This document shows positions 40,260 to 49,780 of a stretch of DNA of 64,000 bases, piece after piece (positions within the stretch are counted from its first letter, which is position 1; each line of letters begins with the position of its first letter). Source of the stretch: Saitoella complicata NRRL Y-17804 (Eukaryota > Ascomycota > Saitoellomycetes > Saitoellales > Saitoellaceae). A program made the translations under genes and the position numbers. The notes beneath the pieces are model-generated. The model ran no database searches. It worked only from the letters and a program-made list of their open reading frames with translations, and was not told where the DNA came from. The stretch lies in contig NW_017566997.1 in NCBI RefSeq assembly GCF_001661265.1, positions 496,001 through 560,000 on the forward strand. The letters are read 5' to 3'.

Positions 40260-42411
40260 ATGACCACTGAGGACGTCGACAAGACCACTGTCTACCAACA
40301 AGACCTCGAACGCGGTTCCTCGGGCACCCCCACACTCGCCACCTCGAGCACCATTAGCGGGTACGACGATAGTTATGAGGTGTACAAGCAGATCCAAAAC
40401 CTTGAGTACGACGATGAGGAAGCGAAGAAGGTGTTGAGGAAGATTGATTACCGTGTCGTGTCGATTCTGTTTGGGACGTATCTGCTGCAGTATTTGGACA
40501 AGGTACGGGACCCGGGTGATTTTTTACCTGTGCCGTGTAGCACGAGGTGACAGTTTTGATGTCTTTAGAATGGTATCAACTACGCAAGCGCGTATGGGTT
40601 CAACGCCGGAACGCACATCAATGGCAGTCAATACTCCTGGTTAAAGTATGTATTCACCGCCTGCTCGTCACCAAGGCCAAGAACTGACTATGATACAGTT
40701 CACTCTTTTACTTCGGCTACCTGGTTGCTCAATACCCGTCAGGATACCTTATGCAACGGTATGGCCGAGTGTCATCCCCGTGCTCTTTAATCACCATGTG
40801 CTAATAGAGTGTCATGATGTAGCTTTCCTATCGGCAGGTTCCTCAGCTGGACAACGATAAGTTCGTACAGTCCTACTGTTCTTATGCATGCGACAGGAGC
40901 TAACAAATACCTAGCATGGGGCGTGATCCTGCTCACCACCCCAGCGTGCCACAATTTCGCCGGAATCGCCATCAACAGGTTCATGCTCGGAGTCGTGGAG
41001 GCTGCCGTCAATCCTGGTACGTGAAAGCTCGACGACCTTTGCAACGGAGAAGCTAACAGGTATTTAGGCTTCGTGCTTATCATGGTAGGTGTCTTTGCAT
41101 CTCGATAAGTGTGCCGAGGCAAAGGCTGACGAACGTTTCAGGGTATGTGGTACACGGCCGCTGAGCAACCTTTGAGGTTGGAGACGTATTATTGCACCAA
41201 CGGTAAGCAAATTCTGACATACCTGTCTGAAAGGCCCAACTGACGTTTGTCAAGGTATCGCTACTATGTTCGGAGGGTACGGTCTCAGTTTATAACAACG
41301 ATTCCGACTTCCGTACGTTTTTGCTAATAGTTGCGTGCAGTCTCTTAGGGTACGCCATCGGCCACATTAACACGGGCCTCGCCCGCTGGAAGTACGTCTT
41401 CCTTATCTTCGGTGCGATCAGTTTTGCCTGGGGTATCGTCTCCCTTTTCATTCTTCCTGACCTTCCCACGACGGCGAAATTTCTTACGGAGCGAGAACGA
41501 GCCGTGGCCGTGAAACGAGTCGGATCGAACCGGGGAGGCGTGAAGAATATGCATTTCAAGACAGAGCAAGCCTGGCAATGTGCCAAAGATCCGAAGACGT
41601 GGATGTTGTTTGTTATGGCGATTGGCGCTCAGGTGCCCAATTCGGCCCTCACTAGCGTGCGTTGTGACACAGGCGGTCCGAGCGTAACAAGCGGGCAATA
41701 CGCTAACAGATCTGGTTCAATGTAGTTCACCTCAATCATCGTCAAATCATTCGGTTTCGATACTCTGGGCAGCCAATACCTCCAAATCCCCGGCGGCTTC
41801 GTCCAATTCGCAGCCCTCCTCGCCGGCGGCTTCATCTGCACCAAATGGCCAAACTCACGCTGTATCACTATGATTGTCGCCAACACCATCTGCATCCTCG
41901 GCGCCGCTCTCCTCGTCTGCCTGCCTAACTCGAATAAGTGGGGGCGTCTGGTTGCTTTATGGCTTTGTTACTTCCAGGGATTGGGGTTTTCGATGAGTTT
42001 GACGATGATCAGTAGCAACATTTCAGGGTATACAAAGAAGCAGTTAACGGGTGCTGCGGTGTTCACAGGATATTGCGTTGGGAACATTATTGGTCCGCAG
42101 ACTTTCAAGAGCAGTGAGGCTCCTGGTTACCACTCTGCTTATGTCGCGTACGTAACCCTCCACCCCCCATGTTCGTGTCCAGTCGACCCCATTACTGACA
42201 AGGCTGTGTTTTTAGTATGCTTATTGGCTACATCATCAAGTTGGTCATGGTTGTCGTTCTGTACATCTACATGTGGCGCGATAACAAGGCACGGAACAAG
42301 GCCGCTGCCGATTTACCCGCACTGACGGAAGAGCAAGAAAAGGAAACAATCGAAGCTGGCATGAAGGACATGACGGAGCTGGATAACAAAGGGTTCAGGT
42401 ATACGCTGTGA
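40260..42411 (+). CDS. Major facilitator permease, Dal5/allantoate (anion:cation symporter) family, eleven exons
   Basis: Eleven exons join in consistent phase: 40260-40502, 40569-40645, 40699-40758, 40823-40860, 40915-41016, 41068-41084, 41142-41202, 41255-41276, 41341-41656, 41726-42147 and 42216-42411. They give about 517 aa. Two exons are only 17 and 22 nt. The family reads clearly: NGINYASAYGF, VAQYPSGYLMQRFPIGRFLS, INRFMLGVVEAAVNPGFVL, MWYTAAEQPLR, GGLLGYAIGHI and twelve likely membrane spans. The cytosolic tail carries EEQEKETIEAGMKDMTELDNKGFRY, usual for this family. Members import allantoate, ureidosuccinate, nicotinate, dipeptides or other small anions at the plasma membrane. The substrate here is unknown, but an amidase and a dienelactone hydrolase flank it. 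Confidence 0.88.
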
Positions 42412-43855
42412 GGTATATGTACATGTTTGGAGACTTGTCTGAGGATACCTGAATATACCCGTGTAATACCTTCCGATACCTCAAATCTGGATTGTGATAG
42501 CGATGGCAGGGGTACCCATGTCAACAGTTAACGCTAGTGTGCACTCAATCATGTTCGCCCTGAAAATCTGCAGTGCTGTTTCATTGATATTAACCCCGAA
42601 AGATGTCCAGCCCTTCTTGTGACGATCTTAGAGCGTTCTTGTATGGGGGCACTGCGTACTCCGACCGAAGAGAAACTCGATACTACGTGCTCCCTGGACA
42701 CCCGATCACGAATACGGCCCGTAGCCGTGACTTGAATTCGGTGGGAAGGGTAGATGGATGGATCTCAAGCTCTTATCCTGAGTAAGCAAGAACAAAGAAG
42801 ATTACAACAAGATTTCAGTCCTGGCAGAGGAGAGCCTTGGCAACGATCGAAGTATTATCCACGTTTTCGAGTCAGAGTAGAACATCGGAGGATTCAAGAC
42901 CGCCCTCCTCTCTGCTACACCGCAGCGGACGCAGTCGGGACTCATCTTCAACTCTGCAAATTCATATCCGGATCAGTGCCCTGCTCGACCTGCTCGGCGA
43001 CTAGTCATCATCGCTTAGACCTGTGTCTAGTAGTGGGGTGTCAAAACTCGCAGGCATGCTCGTGATCCAGATCAAGGGCATAGACTGGGCTGGTACTTCG
43101 TAGATCCACTCACACCCGCTAAAAGACCGTTCCGAATCCGTCCCGTGCAATGTCATGGTAAACTGACCGATGTGACCCCGTGGGAACTATGACGCTACCC
43201 GCGTAAACACAGATTAACTTGGGGCAGTCCGATTGAACTGGAGTACTTTGGATCTACACTCAGCATGACTTGGTGAGTTACATGAGCTACTGGCCATGTC
43301 CCTCGTGCGCAAATGGATTTGTTTGATTTTCGTGGGTCCCCATGTGCGGAGGAACAAAAATGTGCCGGAATCATGGCGGGTTATCATTCAATGTGTCTGA
43401 AAGAAGTTTGACGCATGTGACCGTCTGTCAGTGTGTCCCTTCCAAGGAGTGGGTAGTGAAGACCGTGGGAACCACGCCCATGTGTATCGAAGTCCATTAC
43501 CCTACCTAGTAAACGGACCGTCATTGAAACTTATACGTACACTCAAGAGGTATGTACAAGCCTCTAGAACCTATTCGGGTCTGCTTGGCATGCAAACTGA
43601 CCGATTTGATATTTGGTTACCGCACCTATCGCCGACAGCTGGTGTGCACAGATACAGACACAGACCGAAACTCGAATATGGTAGGCAATGCAGCAACACT
43701 TGAGACCCACTACTATCACTTTCCAATTCCTACCCACTTCTCGCCTTGTTGTTAGCGCTACTCGAGTTCAGTTTCCCTTACAATCTTTTCGAACTTTTTG
43801 TTTGCACGATCTCGGCTAAGATTTAATTTCTCGTCACTCTTATCTTTGACACTTC
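42412..43855. other. 1.4 kb gene-free stretch between permease and amidase
   Basis: No coding region, tRNA or repeat that I can support. Short open frames at 42754-43065, 43431-43703 and 43552-43755 show no recognisable domain. CAGCTG is present at 43636-43641. This is the longest stretch without a gene in the window; it may be a long promoter of a regulated amidase or decayed sequence. Confidence 0.4.
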
Positions 43856-45583
43856 ATGCGCCACACCCCACCCAAACTCTTGAAAAAAACAAAACAGCGT
43901 GAAGATGACAACAAGGAAGATTTGCCACACAAACTCAGGGTTACGCAAATGACCCGCTTCCCCTCCTCCCAACCTCTCCTCACCCAGAAACGTCTCGCAC
44001 AGCTCTCACAAATCCCCCCCGACTGGCTCCTCCCCCAGTCCTCCCTCCCCCTCCCTTTCGACTTCACCGACGTAACCCACGACCACTCAGCCGTCGCAGA
44101 CTTCACCTCAACCCCAGCCTGGGACGTCCGCCGCTTCTTCGAAAAATGTGGCCTCCTAACCGAAAAAGAATGTGAAATCGTCTCGGTGGACGCCTTTGTC
44201 GCGCTCGAAAACATGCGAAATGGGGATTGGACTGCGGTCGAGGTGACGACCGCATACTGTAAATCCGCCGCGGTTGCACAGCAGACCACGACATGCCTCA
44301 CCGAGATCTTTTTCGACCGCGCGCTGTCTCGCGCACACGACCTCGACGACCATTTCCGCCGCACGGGAAAGACGATGGGACCCCTCCACGGCCTCCCAAT
44401 CTCCCTCAAAGACCAATTCAACATAACCGGAATCGACACAACAATGGGCTACGTAAAATGGATCGGACAAATCGCATCCCAAAACTCCACACTGGTCGAT
44501 ATCCTCCTCGAATCCGGCGCAGTCCTCTACGTCAAAACCAACGTCCCACAAACCCTCATGTTCGGCGAAACCGTCAATAATATATTCGGACGGACGTTGA
44601 ATCCACTCAATACCTCTCTCTCACCCGGTGGCTCCTCAGGCGGCGAAGCAGCCCTCCTCGCGGCCCACGGCTCACCCCTCGGCGTCGGCACAGACATCGG
44701 TGGTTCGATACGTGTACCGTCCGGGTTTTGCGGGTTGTATGGCCTCAAGCCATCACACGGCCGTATCCCATACTACGGCGCCGCAAACTCCTGTATGGGA
44801 CAAGAATCCGTACCATCCGTCGCTGGACCCATGGCGAGATCATTGAGGGATCTCAAACTCTTCTTGAGGGCGGTGTGTGGTGCGATGCCCTGGCGCCGGG
44901 ACCCACAATGCGTCGAACTCGCGTTTCGCGATTTCGTGATTCCACGGCGTTTAAGGATTGGTGTGTTGAGCACCAACTCCATCGAACCGCCATCACCCGA
45001 AGTTCGTGCCGCGATGTCACGCCTTGTCGCGTCTCTTCGCCACGCGGGGCACGAAATCGTGGAATGGTCTCCACCCCCCCACCTATCCGGTCTCGAAATC
45101 GTCTGCAAGATGTACACCGCCGACGCGGGCGAAGACATCCGCGCCTCCCTCCACCCCGAAGACATCGTCCCGGGCATCCATGGCCACCACCCTTCCCCAA
45201 AACGAACGAGCGTGTATGAGCTGTGGCAGTTACATCGCCAGCGGGATGAGTACGCACATAGGTATTTGGGGTATTGGAATGAGATGGGGGTTGATTGTGT
45301 TTTGAGCCCGGTTACGAGTCATACTGCTATGAAACACGGTCACTCTGGCGCCGAAGGTACGGCGTCTTACACGGCCATATTCAACCTACTGGGTTATGCG
45401 AGTTGTTGTTTTCCGGTGCGCACGGTGGGAGAAGGGGGAAGGGAGGGGACGGTGGGGGTTGAGTGTGTTGGGAGACGGTTTGCGGAGGAGTGGGTGCTGG
45501 GGTGTGTGGAGAGGATTGAGGAGGCTATGAGTTTGAAGGTGGGGGAAGGGGTGGATAGGGTGGATGAGCGTATGGATGCGTGA
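43856..45583 (+). CDS. Amidase-signature hydrolase (acetamidase-like)
   Basis: A single exon of 575 aa. The Ser-cisSer-Lys triad of the amidase signature is present: Lys185 in HGLPISLKDQFNITG, the cis-Ser at about 260 in SPGGSSGGEAALL, and the nucleophile Ser at about 284 in GTDIGGSIRVPSGFCG. Length and the segment GLKPSHGRIPYYG are like fungal acetamidases (AmdS) and related general amidases that release ammonium from aliphatic amides. The first ATG is used, but the methionine at 43949 (MTRFPSSQPL) is an equally plausible start closer to the family N terminus. No signal peptide is seen, so it is probably cytosolic. A nitrogen-source permease of the Dal5 type lies upstream. Confidence 0.9.
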   Translation: MRHTPPKLLKKTKQREDDNKEDLPHKLRVTQMTRFPSSQPLLTQKRLAQLSQIPPDWLLPQSSLPLPFDFTDVTHDHSAVADFTSTPAWDVRRFFEKCGLLTEKECEIVSVDAFVALENMRNGDWTAVEVTTAYCKSAAVAQQTTTCLTEIFFDRALSRAHDLDDHFRRTGKTMGPLHGLPISLKDQFNITGIDTTMGYVKWIGQIASQNSTLVDILLESGAVLYVKTNVPQTLMFGETVNNIFGRTLNPLNTSLSPGGSSGGEAALLAAHGSPLGVGTDIGGSIRVPSGFCGLYGLKPSHGRIPYYGAANSCMGQESVPSVAGPMARSLRDLKLFLRAVCGAMPWRRDPQCVELAFRDFVIPRRLRIGVLSTNSIEPPSPEVRAAMSRLVASLRHAGHEIVEWSPPPHLSGLEIVCKMYTADAGEDIRASLHPEDIVPGIHGHHPSPKRTSVYELWQLHRQRDEYAHRYLGYWNEMGVDCVLSPVTSHTAMKHGHSGAEGTASYTAIFNLLGYASCCFPVRTVGEGGREGTVGVECVGRRFAEEWVLGCVERIEEAMSLKVGEGVDRVDERMDA

Positions 45584-45957
45584 TGAACTGGACTGTGTCT
45601 GGGATGCACTCGTAGATGAGATAGACTTTTGCTTTCTGTCGTTATGGGGCGCTGTGCGCCGGACATTACTTGCTGGACTGGTTGTTTATTGGGGTTTGAC
45701 ATTTGAACATTGGTATAGCAAGCGTTGCTGGACGGTTCGTTGGTATTTGTTATTCGGCATGGTGTGAGGTCTGGACTGGTGTCTCTCTTTTCTCTTTCGC
45801 GATTTTTTTTATAGACGATGGATAATGACGATGAACATGGTAGATTGACTGATTCACTGAACTTTTTAGCTTTTCGAAATTCGTCTTTCGTATATGTATG
45901 CTGAACCAGAACGTACACACCACCAATTGAACCCCCCAACCCATCCCCGTCATCCGC
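45584..45957. other. convergent intergenic, amidase / uS11m
   Basis: 374 bp between convergent stops. It is T-rich at 45790-45815, presumably part of the 3' ends of both genes. No gene seen. Confidence 0.4.
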
Positions 45958-46635
45958 CTAGATACGTCTTCTCGCTGGAGGCCTACACCCACCAAACCTA
46001 ATCGGAGTAAGATCCGCAACCGCCTTGATAGCACTCCTGAAATCCCTCGCCTCATTACCCGTCAAAATCCTCGTCGCCGCCTCTCGTCCTTGTCCCAACC
46101 CCTTCAACACGATCTCCAAATGCTGCGGCCTAACCTGCCTCTCCCTCATGCTCGCAAACACTTTCATGACGGCTTGGTATGCGGCTTCGTACTCGCCTCT
46201 CTTGTGTTTCTTGAATCCGGCGGAACCGGATGAGGCACTACATCCACCGACGGGTTCGTGGTTGAGGGTTAGGGTTACGATCGTGTTGTTTTTCGAGCAG
46301 TGTACGCGGAGACGGTAGATTTCGTCGCGGTTGAAGGGGTTGAGTACATTCGCGTTTCCGCTTAGGATTTTCTCTCGGGCACTCTTTGTCTTGAGTTCTC
46401 CGGACGCTTTGGCTTCGAGCATGTGAGCCATGAAGGGTTTCGCCAGGGGTGCGGGGGCTTCGGGTTTGGGGTCTGTCTCTGCTCCTGCTTCGCCTGCTGC
46501 GGCGAGTTGTTCGCTGAGGTCGGCGAGACTGCCTGAAGCCTCGGATTTGGAGCCGCGGGTTGCGTAGGAGCGGATGCCGGCGGTGCGGACGCTCGAGAGG
46601 CCGGTGAGGGAGCGGAGTGATCGTAGTACTGACAT
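45958..46635 (-). CDS. Mitochondrial small-subunit ribosomal protein uS11m
   Basis: A single exon of 225 aa starting MSVLRSLRSLTGLSSVRTAG, a good mitochondrial presequence. An upstream in-frame ATG at 46761 would add a Cys-rich stretch (MGCGSCTCGR) in the promoter and is less likely. The uS11 core is clear: VHCSKNNTIVTLT, GSAGFKKHKRGEYEAAYQAV, LEIVLKGLGQGREAA and the end LTPIRFGGCRPPARRRI. In the ribosome, uS11 lines the platform of the small subunit near the mRNA exit. The yeast counterpart is Mrps18. Together with MTG2 it is one of two mitoribosome genes here. Confidence 0.92.
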   Translation of the reverse strand: MSVLRSLRSLTGLSSVRTAGIRSYATRGSKSEASGSLADLSEQLAAAGEAGAETDPKPEAPAPLAKPFMAHMLEAKASGELKTKSAREKILSGNANVLNPFNRDEIYRLRVHCSKNNTIVTLTLNHEPVGGCSASSGSAGFKKHKRGEYEAAYQAVMKVFASMRERQVRPQHLEIVLKGLGQGREAATRILTGNEARDFRSAIKAVADLTPIRFGGCRPPARRRI

Positions 46636-46827
46636 TGTGTAAGAGACCTGGGAGCGAGTTCTATCTCGATTGATTCTTTCAGTCGTCGTTACACTCAAAG
46701 CCGATTTGGGGTGGTGTACCGGATATTTGCACCGCCCGCACGTGCACGAGCCACACCCCATATAACAATTAACTACATCTGATTTATTTGGAGTATCGGG
46801 GATCGAGGGCGATCTAACATGCCTTTC

Positions 46828-47892
46828 TCATGGGGTATCATCCTCAGGTGCCTCCCTCGTCGCCAACTCCAACGCACTCTGTCCCGCCGGCCCAACAAGC
46901 ACCATCCCCAACACCCCCGTCCACAACGCATGAACCCTCCTCCCCCCTTCCGCCGTCACCACAAACCACACCAACAACGCCGCACTCACACATACCAAAT
47001 CCCATCCAATCGATGCCCGTGCCGGATGCGTAAACATATGCCCGAGCAACGCTTTCATCCCGCCCAGGATTCCGGCAGGGTGGTTCCAGGCGTATTGGTA
47101 TGTGTACCAGATGTATGAAGCGCAGTTCACGTACGCGATGACCACGTACAGAAAATGTAACGCGGGTGTTTCCTCCTCGATTGTTGCTCTAACCTTCATA
47201 TCCTTCTTCGGCGTGAAGAATGGTGGGAAGAGAAGTGCGTGCATCGCCAACAGCAACGGGAGGAACGTCGATTTTGTCGGGTCCAGGAATGGGACGGTCG
47301 CGAGTGATAGCAGAACACAAGGCGTCAAAATCCGGAGCGATGGACGAGGTAGAGGACGTGCGAGCGGTGTCGTAGTAACCAGTGTAAGAAAGAACAACGA
47401 CGTAGCAAACGAAATAGCGACAAGCTGTGCCAATGCCATGAACCTCCCCAACCCACCAATCCCTCGTCGTCGACCTACACACCCGTCAGCAAGACGAAAA
47501 CAGTTGACATCCTCATTTTGATACATACCCTCGACGAAAAACAACGGCGTCAAAACCCCCGCACAAACCCCACAAACCTGCGCCGTCCACCAATATCCCT
47601 CCCTCCCCCCACTCACAACCCCCCACGCCTCCATAAACAACCCCGTCCCCTGTAGCCACTCCTCCACACTTCCCGCGCCGCTTTCCGTATAGGACCGCGC
47701 GAAGTAGCGATACATGTTGCTCCATGTCGATGCGAGACTCATGAGTGTCAATAAGGCGAAGAGTAGGTGGGAGATGCGCTGTAGGGAGAAGGAGCGGGAG
47801 ATGCGGGTGAGGAGGGGGGTCAGGAGGAGCATGATTGTGGCATGGTAGGTTATGAGGATCGCTGTTGATTTGCCGATGGCGAGGGTGGGCAT
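46828..47892 (-). CDS. Multispanning fungal membrane protein with one in-frame intron
   Basis: About 336 aa after removing a 54-nt intron (47475-47528). The intron begins GTATGT and ends GTGTAG. Because 54 is a multiple of three and no stop lies inside, the unspliced frame also stays open at 354 aa. Splicing restores FFVEGRRRGIGG, a joint typical of fungal integral membrane proteins I have seen only as uncharacterised. Eight or nine hydrophobic segments are visible, for example AILITYHATIMLLLTPLLT and FMALAQLVAISFATSLFFLTL. The function is not known to me. The gene is in tandem behind uS11m, 192 bp away. Confidence 0.7.
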   Translation of the reverse strand: MPTLAIGKSTAILITYHATIMLLLTPLLTRISRSFSLQRISHLLFALLTLMSLASTWSNMYRYFARSYTESGAGSVEEWLQGTGLFMEAWGVVSGGREGYWWTAQVCGVCAGVLTPLFFVEGMYQNEDVNCFRLADGCVGRRRGIGGLGRFMALAQLVAISFATSLFFLTLVTTTPLARPLPRPSLRILTPCVLLSLATVPFLDPTKSTFLPLLLAMHALLFPPFFTPKKDMKVRATIEEETPALHFLYVVIAYVNCASYIWYTYQYAWNHPAGILGGMKALLGHMFTHPARASIGWDLVCVSAALLVWFVVTAEGGRRVHALWTGVLGMVLVGPAGQSALELATREAPEDDTP

Positions 47893-48057
47893 TTTTTGGT
47901 GGTGTGGAAGTGGTTTGTGTGCTTGTTACTAAAAATAGGATCCTAAGGACCTCAGGAACCCGGGGCCGGATAGCGTTGATGTAAGGTTACCATGTTTCGC
48001 ATGAGATTCTATTCCAATTAATTTGCAAGTTTCCAACTACGCAGTCTTCCCTGGTCT

Positions 48058-48816
48058 CTAAGTCTGCTTTCCATGCGCCAACTCCCCCATCCTCCTCCCC
48101 AAATCCCTCGTAGCCTCCAAACACTCGTCACTAAAACCCCCAAACTGGACCCACCCGTGCGTCTTATCCGGATGATGCACTCATTCTGTGTCGACGCCAG
48201 CTTTCTGTAGTTTGTATGCATATTCGACACCGACGTCGCGGAGGGGGTCGAAGTCGCTGGTGAAGACGAGGGCGGGGGAAAGGTTTTTGAGGCCTGAGGG
48301 GTCTTGCATGCCGGGTGAACTAAACAGAGAAGGAAATCATTATTTTGGGGAGGGGAATGCTGTACGTGTAGGACGTGGACGGCGGAACGCTCATAGGTAA
48401 GTAATTCTGCGCAAAGCCCGGGATCCCGTTCGCCTCGAGATATAGATGACTTCCATCCGCCGTGGCGTTATTCTCTTGACACACCTTCGTATCGAATGGG
48501 AGACGTGTTTCGGGGTAGATCAGGATTTGCCCTGCCATATTTTCCTTGCCTTCGTCTCGTCTGCGGAAGGCTAAAGCGGCAGTCATATTCCCACCTGCAC
48601 TGGACTGTCATCAACTCTGTCCTAATCCCTGCTGACTGGGAGATCTCACCTGTCACCACCACCACAGACCTTGGTAATTCCCCTGCTCTTCCCTTCCTCA
48701 CCCAAGGCCCAGTCAATCACGGCATCGAACTGATCCAGTTGCGTGGGATATTGATACTCGGGAGCACGATGGTACTCGACGCCGATGGTGACACAGCCAG
48801 ACGCTTCCGCGATAAC
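48058..48816 (-). pseudogene. 5'-truncated, stop-interrupted alpha/beta hydrolase (Abhydrolase_3 type)
   Basis: From 48816 downwards the minus strand reads VIAEASGCVTIGVEYHRAPE, then a nucleophile elbow GGGDSAGGNM formed by a normal splice (intron about 48603-48652). It continues through GFAQNYLPM, a second apparent intron (about 48322-48369), and SPALVFTSDFDPLRDVGVEY. After GVDTE an in-frame TGA occurs at 48185-48187. Beyond it the same frame continues HHPDKTHGWVQFGGFSDE, including the catalytic His, to a TAG at 48058. The N-terminal part with the oxyanion HGGG motif is absent from the 228 bp before the tRNA gene. With its first third missing and a stop before the His, it cannot make a normal esterase. 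Intron ends are intact, so decay is probably recent. Confidence 0.75.
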
Positions 48817-49044
48817 TCAAAGTCCAAACTCGAAATCCATGCGTGCTCTAGCTCGAGCAGGCAGACCCCCAGAAACGCGCTAGCGCTCGCTGCCGACACA
48901 GGCAACGCGATTATGGGCTGTATACAAGCAACCAAACTACAGTCGTTGATATCGACTGTGTGTAAAACCTTTTGGTTGCATATGGAGAGATGTAGGTGTT
49001 TGTTATGCGGGAGCACGGGTGGAAGTGGTGGCAGGACAAAACAA

Positions 49045-49139
49045 GGGCCCAACCGGGAATTGAACCCGGGACCTGTCACAAGTACCCGTAAAGGTGGGAG
49101 TTACCCGAAGCGACAATCATGCTACTAGACCATTGGGCC
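49045..49139 (-). tRNA. tRNA-Pro (anticodon CGG) with 23-nt intron
   Basis: On the minus strand the acceptor stem GGCCCAA (49133-49139) pairs perfectly with TTGGGCC (49046-49052), with C73 at 49045. The D arm contains GTCTAGTAGCATGAT. The anticodon stem GTCGC pairs with GTGAC (one G-U) around the loop TTCGGG-T, giving anticodon CGG. The T arm is CCGGG-TTCAATT-CCCGG. A 23-nt intron (49081-49103) interrupts the loop after position 37, the standard place for eukaryotic tRNA introns. The mature length is 72 nt. A and B boxes are intact, so the gene should be functional. Confidence 0.95.
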
Positions 49140-49780
49140 TTGACATCCAAGCACAACGTCATTTGGTTACATGTTTGTCCGAAAAAAAGCAGCACAGGGG
49201 GACGGGTGATTCGTGGGGCGAGGACGCGAGGGGGGAGGGGGGAGATGAGGGATGGGGAGGTGCATGAAGCGGCGTTTCGACCTTCGGAGCCCGTAGATCC
49301 GGGTTGATGATCCTTGGGTGCGAGACAGGAGATTCGGAGGGTTTACCGTTCACAGAAATGGACGTGCTGTTCATCTCAGTCTACGTATTCGTAGGTAATG
49401 AAATGCAATTGACGTGTCCATGGGGGATCGGCATTCGAGTCTTGGCAGAGCATTGTCAATCCGCGAATTGCAATCGTGACGTAACAGAAGCACCCTCCCT
49501 CGACCAATTGCAACGAGATGAGATGAGCTGGGCCAGTCGGATGCGATGGTTACGTGAACAGATGCAATTAAGTCAAAACGACGAGTAATATATTGGTTAA
49601 TTCGAACAAGTCGCGGCTTACCAATGTCGGGTCCCAGCCAATCAACACGCGCACAAAGGCGCCGACCTCCGGAGCCGCCCCCCCCTCCCTCAGCAACGAC
49701 TCAGGGGCTACGACTGAATAAAACTCCAATACGGCCCCCAACAATCAAAGTCCGCCCAAGAAAACAAAACTCGATACAAA
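49140..49780. promoter_or_regulatory. HEM1 promoter region
   Basis: 641 bp between the tRNA gene and HEM1. Two CCAAT boxes lie at 49621-49625 and 49638-49642, about 140-160 bp before the ATG. This is a usual position for the CCAAT-binding (HAP) complex, which controls heme genes in ascomycetes. No gene is seen in the rest. Confidence 0.55.

Noticed and set aside
39849-40397. 182-aa minus-strand frame across the permease start
   Set aside because: Overlaps the supported first exon and TATA box of the permease and has no recognisable domain.
43552-43755. Short frame with CLACK..C spacing that recalls a Zn2Cys6 regulator next to the permease
   Set aside because: The cysteine number and basic residues do not fit the Zn2Cys6 pattern, and no continuing exon was found.
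42412-43855. Possible transposon or LTR remnant in the gene-free stretch
   Set aside because: No terminal repeats, target-site duplications or element-encoded protein fragments could be seen.
46636-46761. Upstream ATG extending uS11m with MGCGSCTCGR
   Set aside because: The extension has no targeting features, whereas the start at 46635 gives a good presequence.
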